From assembly GCF_014925405.1 (NCBI RefSeq), contig NZ_AQHJ01000032.1, forward strand, positions 1 to 25,000: a stretch of 25,000 bases of DNA. Reading direction: 5' to 3'. This DNA is from Pseudoalteromonas ulvae UL12. GTDB lineage: Bacteria > Pseudomonadota > Gammaproteobacteria > Enterobacterales > Alteromonadaceae. Position numbers and translations under genes: made by a program. The notes beneath the pieces are model-generated. The model made no database searches. It was not told where the DNA came from and worked only from the letters and a program-made list of their open reading frames with translations. Below are positions 14,827 through 24,088 of this stretch, piece after piece (within the stretch, counting starts at the first letter, position 1; every line of letters begins with the position of its first letter).

Positions 14827-15891
14827 ATGAGCGAACTTAAAAACGATCGTTATTTACGTGCCTTATTGAAACAACCTGTGGATGCAACGCCAGTTTGGAT
14901 GATGCGACAAGCCGGCCGTTATTTACCTGAGTACCGCGCGCTGCGTGCAGAAGCGGGTGATTTTATGAGTCTGTGTAAAAATGCTGAGCTTGCTTGTGAA
15001 GTAACGCTTCAGCCATTACGCCGTTTCCCGCTTGATGCTGCTATTTTATTTAGTGATATTTTAACCATTCCTGATGCAATGGGTTTGGGTTTATATTTCG
15101 AAACAGGTGAAGGCCCTAAATTTGAACGTCCGATTTTAGATATGCGTGATGTTGTTAACCTGCCTATCCCAGATCCAGAGCAAGAGCTAGGTTACGTCAT
15201 GAATGCTGTGCGTACTATACGTCGAGAGCTAAAGGGTGATGTACCACTTATTGGCTTTTCAGGTTCGCCTTGGACGCTAGCAACATACATGGTTGAAGGC
15301 AGTAGCAGTAAAACTTTTGGCAAAATTAAGAAAATGGCGTTTGCTGAGCCAGAGATTTTACACATGTTGCTCGACAAGCTCGCTGATTCAGTGATTTTAT
15401 ATTTGAATGCACAAATTAAAGCGGGTGCGCAGTCTGTGATGATTTTTGATACTTGGGGTGGTATTTTAACGCCTCGTGATTATCGAGAGTTCTCACTTGG
15501 TTATATGGAAAAGATTGTTGATGGTCTGATCCGTGAGTATGACGGTCGTAAAGTTCCTGTCACATTGTTTACTAAAAATGGTGGAATGTGGTTAGAAGCG
15601 ATGGCTGCAACTGGCTGTGATGCACTAGGTCTTGATTGGACGATTGATATCGCAGATGCGAAGTCTCGTGTGGGTGATAAAGTCGCATTACAAGGGAATA
15701 TGGATCCTGCGATGTTACACGCCAGCCCTGAGCGTATTCGACAAGAGGTACAAAAGATACTCGATGGTTTTGGTGCGGGCAGTGGTCATGTGTTTAACCT
15801 TGGGCATGGCATTACCCCTGATGTTGATCCTGAAAATGCAGGAGCATTTATTAATTCAGTACATGAGTTATCAAAGTTGTATCATCTGTAA
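14827..15891 (+). CDS. hemE: Uroporphyrinogen decarboxylase
   Basis: HemE removes the four acetate carboxyl groups of uroporphyrinogen III to give coproporphyrinogen III in cytosolic heme synthesis. The 354-residue length is normal. Signature motifs: [14 protein letters not shown] (residues 24-37) in the substrate pocket, [14 protein letters not shown] with the catalytic aspartate, [16 protein letters not shown], and [15 protein letters not shown] near the C-terminus. ATG 14827 follows GAGAAC; the first residues ([14 protein letters not shown]) match the family start. It is a single gene with a probable promoter at 14747-14774 and a bidirectional terminator at its end. Confidence 0.97.
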   Translation: MSELKNDRYLRALLKQPVDATPVWMMRQAGRYLPEYRALRAEAGDFMSLCKNAELACEVTLQPLRRFPLDAAILFSDILTIPDAMGLGLYFETGEGPKFERPILDMRDVVNLPIPDPEQELGYVMNAVRTIRRELKGDVPLIGFSGSPWTLATYMVEGSSSKTFGKIKKMAFAEPEILHMLLDKLADSVILYLNAQIKAGAQSVMIFDTWGGILTPRDYREFSLGYMEKIVDGLIREYDGRKVPVTLFTKNGGMWLEAMAATGCDALGLDWTIDIADAKSRVGDKVALQGNMDPAMLHASPERIRQEVQKILDGFGAGSGHVFNLGHGITPDVDPENAGAFINSVHELSKLYHL

Positions 15892-15902
15892 AAGCATGCA
15901 GT

Positions 15903-15938
15903 AAATAAAAAAGGAGCCACAGGCTCCTTTTTTATTTA
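15903..15938. terminator. Bidirectional terminator between hemE and the Sel1/TonB-domain gene
   Basis: AAAAAAGGAGCC and GGCTCCTTTTTT pair around ACA, with A/T tracts on both sides. It serves hemE on the + strand and the convergent gene ending at 15953 on the minus strand. Confidence 0.9.
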
Positions 15939-15952
15939 CTTGAAGTAATGGG

Positions 15953-17335
15953 TTAGTAAGTAAGTCTGGCACCATTTGCCATCATCGCAGCTTTACCACC
16001 TTCAATTAAATTTAAATAACTACGAGTTGGCCAATTTCTTTGTTGAGCTTCTTCAAACGCCTGTTGTAGTAACTCTTCGCCTTGTTCAACGCGACCAAGT
16101 TCACTATAAGAAGCACCAAGTACAGACAGTAAAACTGGATGTGTCGGATCTAAAGAACGTGCAAGCTCTGCATATTTAATCGCAGATTGAATATCACGGA
16201 TCTTAGGGTTATCTGAAAACGCTAACAAATGCGCATATTCAGTCATCGCTGGAAGATACTGATTGTGAGTTGCTTCTTTTAAAATACCGACAGCACGTAG
16301 CGGGTTATAGTGAACACTTTCGTAGTTCAATAAGGTTTTTGCTAACTGAAATTGTGCCCGGTAATTATCACCCTGACTGGCTTTCTCTAACCAGTTAAAC
16401 GCTTTACGTTCATCAGGTTGACACCCTTCACCATTTTCAAAACAGTGAACTAATCTAAGTTGCGCATCATTATTGCCATTTATTGCAGCTTTATAGTACC
16501 AATTTATTGCTTGCTCTGATGGGTTTTCAATTACTTCATGCTCAAGCATCAGCGCATAGCGTGCTTGTGCATAACTATTACCACCATCAGCAAGCGCTTT
16601 TAGTTTGCCGGTATATTCTTCGAGCTGCTTTTCATATTTACGATGATTGGAGCTGCTATTACTCTCTATTTTGAAAGTATAAAACAAGTCGTTAACACGA
16701 TCGGGTTCACCGTTACGTCTTTTAACTGGCTCAAACTTCCATTGTTTCACAGCTTCAAGTACTTGATCATCAATCGCATTTTTTGGAAAAGAAGCAAGAA
16801 TACGTGCGTCTTCAACATGGCCGCTTTCATTGACATTGTAGGCAACTGTGGCCCATGCGCTTTGTGCTGCGAGTAAGTCACTTGAGTAATCAGGCTCTAC
16901 TTTACTTACAATCGTTGCACGCTCTGGGTAAAAACGAGAAGGTTTCACGATTGGAGTATATTGCTGTTGGTGTTGTTTTTTACCGTATAACTTTGAAATT
17001 GCACGATAACGGTCTTTCCCCTCTTTGCGAGAAGGTATGACTTTACGTAAAACACTATACTTTTCAGCGGCTGCTGAGTTATCAAAATCTTTCGCGACGA
17101 GGTACCAAGCATAAGCTTGAGTGATGTCTTTTTCTACACCCAAGCCTTGCTCATACAAAGATGCGAGCTGAAACTGTGCTTCTGGGTGCCCTGTTTGAGC
17201 TAACTTGGTCAATTCTGTGGCGGCTTCAGTGTAATTTTTTTCACTAAGCAGTCTTTGTACTGAATCGAAGTCAGCAAATACAGAGGTAGAACAAAATGTT
17301 AAAGCGGATAAAAACCCTAAAGCAGCACATTTCAT
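15953..17335 (-). CDS. Secreted Sel1-repeat protein with an internal TonB C-terminal-like domain
   Basis: A 460-residue protein with a signal peptide (cleavage after VFA at 21). Sel1/TPR-type helical repeats lie at residues about 25-95 (EAQFQLASLYEQGLGVEKD) and again from about 250 to 430 (AQLRLVHCFENGEGCQPDERKA and later repeats). Between them, residues about 138-222 look like a TonB C-terminal domain: a Tyr-Pro pair, a strand with VAYNVNESGHVEDARIL, then VLEAVKQWKFEPVKRRNGEP. In TonB this module contacts outer-membrane receptors, but here it has no membrane anchor or ExbB/ExbD neighbours. The arrangement suggests a periplasmic adaptor; the partner is unknown. It is monocistronic, convergent with hemE. 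Confidence 0.85.
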   Translation of the reverse strand: MKCAALGFLSALTFCSTSVFADFDSVQRLLSEKNYTEAATELTKLAQTGHPEAQFQLASLYEQGLGVEKDITQAYAWYLVAKDFDNSAAAEKYSVLRKVIPSRKEGKDRYRAISKLYGKKQHQQQYTPIVKPSRFYPERATIVSKVEPDYSSDLLAAQSAWATVAYNVNESGHVEDARILASFPKNAIDDQVLEAVKQWKFEPVKRRNGEPDRVNDLFYTFKIESNSSSNHRKYEKQLEEYTGKLKALADGGNSYAQARYALMLEHEVIENPSEQAINWYYKAAINGNNDAQLRLVHCFENGEGCQPDERKAFNWLEKASQGDNYRAQFQLAKTLLNYESVHYNPLRAVGILKEATHNQYLPAMTEYAHLLAFSDNPKIRDIQSAIKYAELARSLDPTHPVLLSVLGASYSELGRVEQGEELLQQAFEEAQQRNWPTRSYLNLIEGGKAAMMANGARLTY

Positions 17336-17410
17336 CTTAACAGCCTATTATTATTCTTTTGATGAAATTAGTTTACAAGAATTTTACACGGAAACAATAG
17401 TAACCAATAA

Positions 17411-17438
17411 AAAAGGGCACAAAAGGTGCCCTTTTTTT
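17411..17438 (-). terminator. Intrinsic terminator of the desaturase-sthA operon
   Basis: AAAAGGGCAC (17411-17420) pairs with GTGCCCTTTT (17426-17435) around a 5-nt loop. Read on the minus strand it ends in a run of T 12 bp beyond the sthA stop. It also has a T-tract on the + side but no + strand gene upstream that needs it. Confidence 0.85.
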
Positions 17439-17449
17439 GATCATTTCGG

Positions 17450-18886
17450 TTATTTTATTAAACGGTTCAAACCGTTGAGAGCTGCAACACGATACGCTTC
17501 AGCCATTGTTGGGTAATTGAAGGTCGTATTAATAAAGTATTCAATATTATTCCCGCCATTTCGTTGTTCCATAATGGCTTGACCGATATGAATAATTTCA
17601 GATGCACGCTCACCAAAGCAATGTATGCCTAAAATTTCTTTCGTATCAATGTGAAAGAGTATTTTTAAACTGCCAACTTCTGTGCCTGCAATTTGTGCAC
17701 GAGCAAGATGTTTAAATTGCGCTCTACCCACTTCGTAAGGGATTTTTGCTGTTGTTAGTTCTTGCTCATTTTTACCCACTGAACTGATTTCAGGAATAGT
17801 GTAAATACCCACCGGAATATCTGAAATAATGCGTTCAGGGCATTGTCCGTGTAAAATTGCGGTCGCTGCAATTCTACCTTGATCAAATGCAGCACTGGCT
17901 AAACTAGGGTAACCTATGACATCACCCACAGCATAAATGTTATCAATTTGAGTACGATAATTTTCATCAACTTTTAATAAACCACGGCCATCTGCTTCAA
18001 GACCGATTGCTTGCAGGTTTAACTTGTCGGTATTACCAGTGCGGCCATTTGCAAACAAGACACAATCGGCTTGCATCTTTTTGCCTGATTCCATATGGAA
18101 TATCACGCAATCAGAACGAGTTTCGACTTTAGCAAGCTCTTCATTATGACGAATGACGATACCACTATTCCAGAAATGGTAACTCAATGCATCAGATACT
18201 TCGGCATCAGTGAATGCTAGCAAACGATCTCGGGTATTCACTAAGTCAACTTTTGCACCTAAACCTCGAAAAATTGAAGCGTATTCACAGCCAATCACTC
18301 CAGCACCATAAATAATGATATGGCGTGGATCATGGTTGAGTTTTAAAATCGTATCACTGTCATAAATACGACCATGTTCGAAATCAACCGCTGGTGGGCG
18401 ATATGGGCGAGAGCCCGTAGCAATCACAATTGTTTGCGCCGTCATATCTTCAAACGAACCATCAGGTTGGGTGATTCGTAGGGTGTGCTTATCTATGAAT
18501 GAAGCTTCACCATGAAATATATCAATACGATTGCGGTCGTAAAAGCTGGTTCTTAAATTCACCTGTTTAGAGATGACTGTACTGGCATGATTAAGAATGT
18601 CAGGAAAAGTGAGTCGATTTCGCTGCTCACTCGCATTAAAAAGTGGGTTCGTATTGAACTCAATTAAGCGGCTAACTGAATGGCGAAGCGCCTTTGAAGG
18701 GATGGTTCCCCAATGCGCGCAACCGCCACCAACAGAAGGTTGCTTTTCTATCACCGCAACCCGCTTTTTGCTTTTTGCCAGATTCATAGCGGTACCTTCA
18801 CCGCCAGGGCCTGTACCAATGATTATGGCATCATACTGGTAAGTTACTTTCGTTGGTGACGCTTTTGCTTCTTTTGTTTTAGCCAC
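17450..18886 (-). CDS. sthA: Soluble pyridine nucleotide transhydrogenase
   Basis: SthA is a cytosolic FAD enzyme that passes hydride between NADPH and NAD+, balancing the two pools. At 478 residues it has an N-terminal FAD motif ([11 protein letters not shown], 21-31), the region [16 protein letters not shown] (53-68), where the second redox Cys of related disulfide reductases is replaced by Thr, as expected for SthA, a second dinucleotide site ([14 protein letters not shown]) and the C-terminal dimerisation domain ([16 protein letters not shown]). The start is GTG 18886, with GAGGA upstream. It begins 12 bp after the desaturase gene and shares its promoter, whereas in E. coli sthA is directly divergent from fabR. 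Confidence 0.96.
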   Translation of the reverse strand: MAKTKEAKASPTKVTYQYDAIIIGTGPGGEGTAMNLAKSKKRVAVIEKQPSVGGGCAHWGTIPSKALRHSVSRLIEFNTNPLFNASEQRNRLTFPDILNHASTVISKQVNLRTSFYDRNRIDIFHGEASFIDKHTLRITQPDGSFEDMTAQTIVIATGSRPYRPPAVDFEHGRIYDSDTILKLNHDPRHIIIYGAGVIGCEYASIFRGLGAKVDLVNTRDRLLAFTDAEVSDALSYHFWNSGIVIRHNEELAKVETRSDCVIFHMESGKKMQADCVLFANGRTGNTDKLNLQAIGLEADGRGLLKVDENYRTQIDNIYAVGDVIGYPSLASAAFDQGRIAATAILHGQCPERIISDIPVGIYTIPEISSVGKNEQELTTAKIPYEVGRAQFKHLARAQIAGTEVGSLKILFHIDTKEILGIHCFGERASEIIHIGQAIMEQRNGGNNIEYFINTTFNYPTMAEAYRVAALNGLNRLIK

Positions 18887-18898
18887 TCTGTGTCCTCT

Positions 18899-20032
18899 TT
18901 AACTATATCTAGCTCTCAATAATTGGGCGTTGAGCTCAAGCCATGATTGCTTTTGCTTTTGCCAAGCCAGCTCTAAATCTCTATATTGTGTGATTAATGC
19001 TGACTTTTCACATTGTTTGAGCATGGTATTCTTTTTTGCATCAAGCAATTGTTTTTTTAGTTTACAGTAACTTTGCAATTTTTTAATTAAAACATCGTAT
19101 TCTTGTTGCAATAGCTCAAGTTTCGCATGGGCGACTTGGTCTTTTTGTAACTTGATTGCAGTGCGCTGCATTAAGGTATTTGCTTTTGCTTTTTCGATTC
19201 GCTCAATTGGCGTTGTTTTTAACTTACTTGTTAATCCAATGTATGAGAGTGATTTTATCATCCACTTAGTCGGATCGTAATGCCACCATCGGATACCATT
19301 GCGGTAGTCGCTTGCAAAAATATGGTGGTAGTTATGATAACCTTCACCATAAGTAAACAGTGCTAACAAACCATTATCACGAGCTGTATTGCTTTCGGTG
19401 TAGGGGCGAGTTCCCCATATATGAGCAATGGAGTTGATGAAAAAAGTGAAGTGTTGACTCAATACGAGTCGCAATACACCAGCTAAAATTAGCATGCCCC
19501 AAATATCACCAAACATCAGGCCGAGCAGCAATGGCAGACCAATATTAGATATAAGAGTCAATAAGAGGTAATGTTTATGCTGCCACATAACAATTTTATT
19601 CTTTTGTAAATCACGACAGTTATCGTAATTTGAATAGTGATCACCTTGGTAGTCCCTTAGCATCCAACCAATATGGCTGTACCAAAAACCATTCGTCGCT
19701 GCATAAGGATCTTTAATTGGGTCATCGACCTGACCATGATGAATACGATGGTCAGAACTCCAATGCAGGGCACTGTTTTGAATCGCAAATGCACCACCAA
19801 TGGCAAAAATAAATTGAATAACCGGATGGGCATCGTAGGTTTTATGCGCCCAAAGTCGATGATAACCGGCTGTAATTGACAGCCCTGCAAAAAACATACA
19901 GCCAACAAAAGCCGCCCAGTTAGCAAAACTAAAGCCATAAGTTATGCCGTACCAAGGGACTAATACAAGTGCGGCAATAAATGTGATGGTAAAAAATAAG
20001 ACATTCGTCCAAATTATAGGTGGTTTTTTCAT
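18899..20032 (-). CDS. Acyl-CoA delta-9-type fatty acid desaturase with coiled-coil tail
   Basis: A membrane di-iron desaturase that introduces a double bond into saturated acyl chains using O2. Trimmed to ATG 20032 (MKKPPIIWTN) it has 377 residues. Three histidine boxes are intact: HRLWAH (58-63), HRIHH (95-99), HNYHH (233-237). Membrane segments lie around 10-30, 38-55, 70-90 and 155-200. Beyond residue 275 there is an extra tail of about 100 residues, Lys/Gln/Leu rich and predicted coiled coil, ending in LRARYS; this is not part of the catalytic domain. It heads an operon with sthA and faces fabR across a palindromic site overlapping its start of transcription, so it is probably repressed by FabR. 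Confidence 0.93.
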   Translation of the reverse strand: MKKPPIIWTNVLFFTITFIAALVLVPWYGITYGFSFANWAAFVGCMFFAGLSITAGYHRLWAHKTYDAHPVIQFIFAIGGAFAIQNSALHWSSDHRIHHGQVDDPIKDPYAATNGFWYSHIGWMLRDYQGDHYSNYDNCRDLQKNKIVMWQHKHYLLLTLISNIGLPLLLGLMFGDIWGMLILAGVLRLVLSQHFTFFINSIAHIWGTRPYTESNTARDNGLLALFTYGEGYHNYHHIFASDYRNGIRWWHYDPTKWMIKSLSYIGLTSKLKTTPIERIEKAKANTLMQRTAIKLQKDQVAHAKLELLQQEYDVLIKKLQSYCKLKKQLLDAKKNTMLKQCEKSALITQYRDLELAWQKQKQSWLELNAQLLRARYS

Positions 20033-20044
20033 AATAAAAATCTC

Positions 20045-20062
20045 AGCGTACAACTGTACGCT
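20045..20062. promoter_or_regulatory. Perfect 18-bp palindrome, probable FabR operator
   Basis: AGCGTACA-AC-TGTACGCT has perfect 8-bp arms around two bases. It resembles the FabR-type operators known upstream of fabA/fabB in enterobacteria. It lies directly downstream of the -10 of the desaturase promoter, covering the expected transcription start, which suits a repressor site, and about 110 bp from the fabR start, allowing autoregulation. Confidence 0.8.
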
Positions 20063-20091
20063 AAAATAGTGGTTCCAGCGCATTCAGTCAA
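20063..20091 (-). promoter_or_regulatory. Promoter of the desaturase-sthA operon
   Basis: On the minus strand TTGACT (20091-20086) and TATTTT (20068-20063) are separated by exactly 17 bp. The start is expected near 20056, inside the FabR-type palindrome, giving a short leader of about 25 nt before the ATG at 20032. Confidence 0.75.
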
Positions 20092-20173
20092 GTGACAATA
20101 TCGAGAACAGTTAGTAATTTGCTGGTTAAGTAAATATGATAAACTGCTTTTTAGCAATTTATGGGGGGTATAG

Positions 20174-20791
20174 ATGTCAGGCGTTCGAGCGAAGCAAAAA
20201 GAAAAAACGAGGCAAGCATTAATTGAAGCTGCATTTAATCAATTAAGTGCAGAACATAGCTTTTCGAATCTAAGTTTGCGTGAAGTTGCTCGAGAAGCAG
20301 GAATTGCCCCAACTTCTTTTTATCGCCATTTTAAGGATATGAATGAGTTAGGCCTGACTTTAGTTGATGAAGCGGGATTAACTTTGAGGCAACTCATGCG
20401 CCAAGCTCGCAGTAGAATAGAATGTGGCGGCAGTATTATTACTATTTCAGTTCATACTTTTATGGAATTTATTGAACAATCCAGTAATCAATTCCGATTA
20501 CTTTTAAGAGAGCGTTCGGGGACTTCTAAAGCATTTCGTGCAGCCGTTGCGCGTGAAATAAAGCACTTTATTTTAGAGTTAGCACATTATTTAGAAATAG
20601 AAACCCATTGTGATGTGAAGCAAGCCTATATCCAATCTGAAGCGATGGTTACGATTGTATTTAACGCCGGAGCAGAGGCGCTTGATTTAGATAAGCCGCA
20701 GCGAGCAGAATTAGTTGAGCGATTAATTTGGCAATTACGTTTCATTGCCAAAGGCGCATCGATGTATAACAAAGAGAGAAAAAGCAGCTAA
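20174..20791 (+). CDS. fabR: FabR, TetR-family regulator of unsaturated fatty acid synthesis
   Basis: A 205-residue TetR-type repressor. The N-terminal helix-turn-helix ([21 protein letters not shown], residues 33-53) is nearly identical to that of E. coli FabR, and [12 protein letters not shown]-like [28 protein letters not shown] and AEALD also match. FabR senses the saturated/unsaturated acyl-chain ratio and represses unsaturated fatty acid genes. ATG 20174 follows a GGGGGG ribosome binding site. The divergent gene is a desaturase with a palindromic operator at its promoter, consistent with direct control. trmA converges from the other side; E. coli yijD, between fabR and trmA, is missing here. 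Confidence 0.96.
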   Translation: MSGVRAKQKEKTRQALIEAAFNQLSAEHSFSNLSLREVAREAGIAPTSFYRHFKDMNELGLTLVDEAGLTLRQLMRQARSRIECGGSIITISVHTFMEFIEQSSNQFRLLLRERSGTSKAFRAAVAREIKHFILELAHYLEIETHCDVKQAYIQSEAMVTIVFNAGAEALDLDKPQRAELVERLIWQLRFIAKGASMYNKERKSS

Positions 20792-20800
20792 TGCTGCTTT
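20781..20800. terminator. Terminator hairpin shared by fabR and trmA
   Basis: AAAGCAGC (20781-20788) and GCTGCTTT (20793-20800) pair around TAAT. The left arm contains the last codons of fabR and the loop its stop codon. Flanking T and A runs are short, so strength is moderate. Confidence 0.65.
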
Positions 20801-20803
20801 AAT

Positions 20804-21901
20804 TTATTTGCGAGTTAAAAATACACCTGATTCAATATGGTGGGTGTAGGGGAATTGATCAAAAATAGCAAAACGCTCGACTTTGTGGGTCGTTGTTAAG
20901 GCATCTAAATCTCGTTCTAAGGTATCAGGGTTGCAGGAGATATAGAGAATGTTGTCGTAGTTCTGTACTAACTTAGTTGTTTCAGTATCTAATCCGGCTC
21001 TTGGTGGATCGACTAAAATACTTTGACAATTATAGCTAGATAAATCAATGCCTTTTAGGCGTGAAAATTCTTGTTCACCTTTCATAGCAAGTGTAAATTC
21101 TTCACTCGACATTCTTATAATATCTAAGTTATCTATGTTATTAGCTTTAATATTGAATTGTGCCGAAGCGACCGATGACTTAGAGATTTCAGTCGCTAAT
21201 ACACGATTAAATGCAGGTGCTAGTGCAATCGAAAAATTACCATTACCGCAATACAGTTCTAATAAATCATTTTCTAAATGCTGACTAATATCGAGGGCCC
21301 ACTCCAGCATCTTTTGGTTTACTTTGGCGTTGGGTTGGGTAAAACTGTTTTCAACTTGCTGATATATTAGTTTTTTTCCTGCAACATCAAGTTGCTCGAC
21401 AACATAGTCATTACCTAAGATTACTTTTTGCTTACGAGCTCGCCCTATAAAATCAATTTTAAATTCGTGAGAAAGCTTTTCTTTAAGCGCTGTAATTGCC
21501 TGTTCCCATTCATCATCAAGAGGCTTGTGGTAAAGCATGCTCACAAGTATTTCACCACTGAGGCTCGATAGGTAGTCAATTTGAAATAGCTTTCGACGCA
21601 GCACCTCTTGGCTTTTTAGTTCTTCAATGAGGCGTGGCATTAACGCGAAAATAACAGGTGCTGCAGGGTCAAACTGTTCAACACGGATCTTCTGCTTGGT
21701 CTGTTGATCAAACATGATATGGTAAAGGTCATCACCTTCGTGCCAGACCCTAAATTCAGCGCGTTGGCGGTAATGCTTTTCTTCTGATGCAAACACTTCA
21801 ATATTATTTGCGCCAAACCGAGCAAATTGCGCACTAATTGTATTTTTCTTTTCGGATAGTTGCTGGTTATAAAGCGCAGGATTGATTGTAATCACAGCCA
21901 T
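20804..21901 (-). CDS. trmA: tRNA (uracil-54-C5)-methyltransferase
   Basis: TrmA makes 5-methyluridine at position 54 of the tRNA T-loop, using S-adenosylmethionine. The 365 residues match the E. coli enzyme almost throughout: [20 protein letters not shown] (43-62), [11 protein letters not shown] (105-115), [11 protein letters not shown] (182-192). The SAM motif is [10 protein letters not shown] (214-223), VDPPRAG is at 297-303, the nucleophile is Cys323 in YISCNP, and the general base is Glu357 in HHIESG. It needs no iron-sulfur cluster. ATG 21901 begins [11 protein letters not shown], in line with the family length. Gene order with fabR and murI matches the E. coli trmA region. Confidence 0.96.
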   Translation of the reverse strand: MAVITINPALYNQQLSEKKNTISAQFARFGANNIEVFASEEKHYRQRAEFRVWHEGDDLYHIMFDQQTKQKIRVEQFDPAAPVIFALMPRLIEELKSQEVLRRKLFQIDYLSSLSGEILVSMLYHKPLDDEWEQAITALKEKLSHEFKIDFIGRARKQKVILGNDYVVEQLDVAGKKLIYQQVENSFTQPNAKVNQKMLEWALDISQHLENDLLELYCGNGNFSIALAPAFNRVLATEISKSSVASAQFNIKANNIDNLDIIRMSSEEFTLAMKGEQEFSRLKGIDLSSYNCQSILVDPPRAGLDTETTKLVQNYDNILYISCNPDTLERDLDALTTTHKVERFAIFDQFPYTHHIESGVFLTRK

Positions 21902-22094
21902 GAGTGTTGCCTCTGTCTAAATTTGTCGCGCTATTTTATGGGGCATGGATTATTTGTCTAGTGCTAATACGGAATAAGCCATTTATGATCCCTATTTTGA
22001 GTCACGTTAATGATTGTATGAATTTTATTCTTTTTTCTACAGGAAATGCTATTTTAGCCGATAATATGGATATAGATTACATAGGAGAAAGATC

Positions 22095-23243
22095 ATGAAA
22101 ATTGGTCTACCGGGTTTTCAGCCTGCGAATTTATTTAATAAATTTATTAAAACTCAAGAAAAATCGAGTAGCGATATAGGCTTACCCAAGCAAGGATATC
22201 AAACCGATCTGAAGAGTATCGCGGCAAAAGTGATGGGCAATAAATTAGCCGATACTTTATCAATGCCTGACAGCAAAAAAACTAGCACGGACTCTTTGTT
22301 CGATTTTGAAGAAGTAGCCAAAAACGTACTGGGATTTGTGAAGGGAGCTGTTTTAAAAGCGCAAGGTGAAGGTGCCGATCAAGATAAATTGCAGTCAATG
22401 CTTGATCAAGCGCGAAAAGGTATCGCAATCGGGATTGAGGAGGCTGAAAAAGAGTTAGAAGAATCTGGGTTATTAACCGAAGAAGTCAGCGAAGGTATAG
22501 CTAAGAGTGAAGAGCTGATGTCAAAGGGACTCGATGATCTTAGTGAATCGCTTTTTTCAAAAGCTGCACCATCAAATGAGATCTTTAGTAACTACCGCCA
22601 AGCAAGTCAATACAGTTTAAATAATGGCGCTCAGTTGAGCATTAAAACTCTTGATGGTGATGAGATTAATATTACTTTTAATGCTGATTTCTCACAATCT
22701 AAAGCAATAGCATTTCAATCGAACGAACAAGAAGCGCGGTTTGCATCTCAGTCTTCAACATCATTTAATTATGGTTTTACCTTAGAGGTAAATGGTGAGT
22801 TAGATGAAGACGAGCAAGAAGCCATCAATTCATTAATGGCTGATCTGCAAGGCGTGAGTGATGCTTTTTTTTATGGCAATATTGATGAAGCGTTTGAAAA
22901 GGCTTTGGATTTAAATATGGATACATCTCAGTTGGCTGCTTTTTCTATGAATTTGCAGCAAACTGAATCAATGAGTAACGTTAAGCAGTATCAACGCAAT
23001 ATACCAGGCCAAGACTTAGCCGAACAATTGAGGCCTATAAATGAAGGGTTAGGTCGTGCAAGAGAGCAAGCAAAGCCATTAAATATAGAATCTGAATTAG
23101 TGAGTCTTCTGGAGTGGTTGAATCAAGATAAAGACAAACTTGATAAACTACTGGATTATAGTCGGACTGTCTTTGAGCAATACTCCTTACTAGAAACAAA
23201 GCAAGCAAATAAAGCAGATAAAGAAATCAACCATACTTTTTGA
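22095..23243 (+). CDS. Conserved hypothetical protein, probable DUF5610 domain
   Basis: A 382-residue acidic, soluble protein without signal peptide. Residues about 70-130 contain FDFEEVAKNVLGFVKGAVLKA, then LQSMLDQARKGIAIGIEEAEKEL, a pattern I associate with DUF5610 proteins. Residues about 165-230 look beta-rich (QLSIKTLDGDEINITFNAD). Residues about 232-290 (LEVNGELDEDEQEAINSLM) are helical, ending with FYGNIDEAFEKALDL. The ATG at 22095 has AGGAGAAAG at good spacing. Proteins of this type are often encoded near flagellar or regulatory genes in marine gammaproteobacteria, but nothing in this neighbourhood supports a role. It is monocistronic or read together with murI (59-bp gap). Confidence 0.85.
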   Translation: MKIGLPGFQPANLFNKFIKTQEKSSSDIGLPKQGYQTDLKSIAAKVMGNKLADTLSMPDSKKTSTDSLFDFEEVAKNVLGFVKGAVLKAQGEGADQDKLQSMLDQARKGIAIGIEEAEKELEESGLLTEEVSEGIAKSEELMSKGLDDLSESLFSKAAPSNEIFSNYRQASQYSLNNGAQLSIKTLDGDEINITFNADFSQSKAIAFQSNEQEARFASQSSTSFNYGFTLEVNGELDEDEQEAINSLMADLQGVSDAFFYGNIDEAFEKALDLNMDTSQLAAFSMNLQQTESMSNVKQYQRNIPGQDLAEQLRPINEGLGRAREQAKPLNIESELVSLLEWLNQDKDKLDKLLDYSRTVFEQYSLLETKQANKADKEINHTF

Positions 23244-23302
23244 GATAGGCTTAAATTAGTAGATATGGCAAACTAACATTTGGTTTAATTGGAGATGTTA
23301 GT

Positions 23303-24088
23303 TTGCAGCCCCACATAGTCATTTTTGATTCTGGTATCGGTGGAACAACGGTATTGGAACATATTCAGCAAAAATATCCATATGCACAATATTCCTACGT
23401 GATGGATAATCTATTTATGCCTTATGGTCGCTTAAATGTTGAAGTATTAAGGCAGCGTCTTCATGCAAAGTTGCTGACCATTCAAACTCTGCATCCAACA
23501 ATTGATATTATTGTTATTGCTTGCAATACCGCGAGTACTCAAACATTAGAGTTTTTACGCAGCCAAACTTCAATTCCAATAGTGGGTGTAGTGCCAGCAA
23601 TTAAGCCTGCGGCTTTATTATCGAAAAAAGGACAAATAGGCCTACTTGCCACTCCTGGGACAATTCAGAATGTCTATACTCATAGTTTAATATCAGAACA
23701 CGCGCAGCAAGCAAAGGTAAACCTTTATGGTTCTACGGAATTGGTGGAACTGGCAGAGCAAAAATTTTGGCATGGGCAGGTCGATCATGCAAAGCTTCTC
23801 GCAGAATGCGAAAAGTTAGCAATTACACAAGATAATGATGTATTAGTATTGGGGTGCACGCACTTCCCGATATTAAAAGATGAGCTTCAGGCGATAGTAG
23901 GGAGCGCTATACAACTGATCGATTCAGGTCAAGCCATTGCCAATCGTGTAGAGAGCATTTTACAAAGTAAGCATTGGGGAAAGGGCATAAAAAAAGAGCT
24001 GGTACGATATTACGCAACAGCTCCTATTAATAGCAACAAGGTTTCAGTATCTGAAATTAAACTGATTGATCCGTTGTCTCAGAACTAA
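23303..24088 (+). CDS. murI: Glutamate racemase
   Basis: MurI converts L-glutamate to D-glutamate for peptidoglycan, in the cytosol, without cofactor. In 261 residues it carries FDSGIGG (8-14), DN....PYG (35-42), the first catalytic Cys74 in ACNTAST and the second Cys185 in LGCTHFP. The start is TTG 23303: GGAG lies about 9 nt upstream, and the nearby ATG at 23295 is in another frame. It stands before the rRNA operon, as in E. coli murI-rrnB, but a convergent RRM gene separates them, and the last 32 bp of murI overlap that gene's 3' end on the opposite strand. Confidence 0.95.
   Translation: MQPHIVIFDSGIGGTTVLEHIQQKYPYAQYSYVMDNLFMPYGRLNVEVLRQRLHAKLLTIQTLHPTIDIIVIACNTASTQTLEFLRSQTSIPIVGVVPAIKPAALLSKKGQIGLLATPGTIQNVYTHSLISEHAQQAKVNLYGSTELVELAEQKFWHGQVDHAKLLAECEKLAITQDNDVLVLGCTHFPILKDELQAIVGSAIQLIDSGQAIANRVESILQSKHWGKGIKKELVRYYATAPINSNKVSVSEIKLIDPLSQN

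Noticed and set aside
16483..17040. Several + strand open frames opposite the Sel1/TonB-domain gene
   Set aside because: Shadows of the minus-strand gene; compositions are implausible (Tyr, Leu, Cys-rich) and they overlap each other.
21904..22098. 64-codon + strand open frame between trmA and the DUF5610-like gene
   Set aside because: It needs a GTG start with no ribosome binding site, the product resembles no family, and its end merely overlaps the ATG of the next gene. It spans the expected promoter region of both neighbours.
22095..24088. Prophage or mobile element remnant
   Set aside because: No integrase, transposase, tRNA target or terminal repeat; the neighbours are core genes in conserved order.
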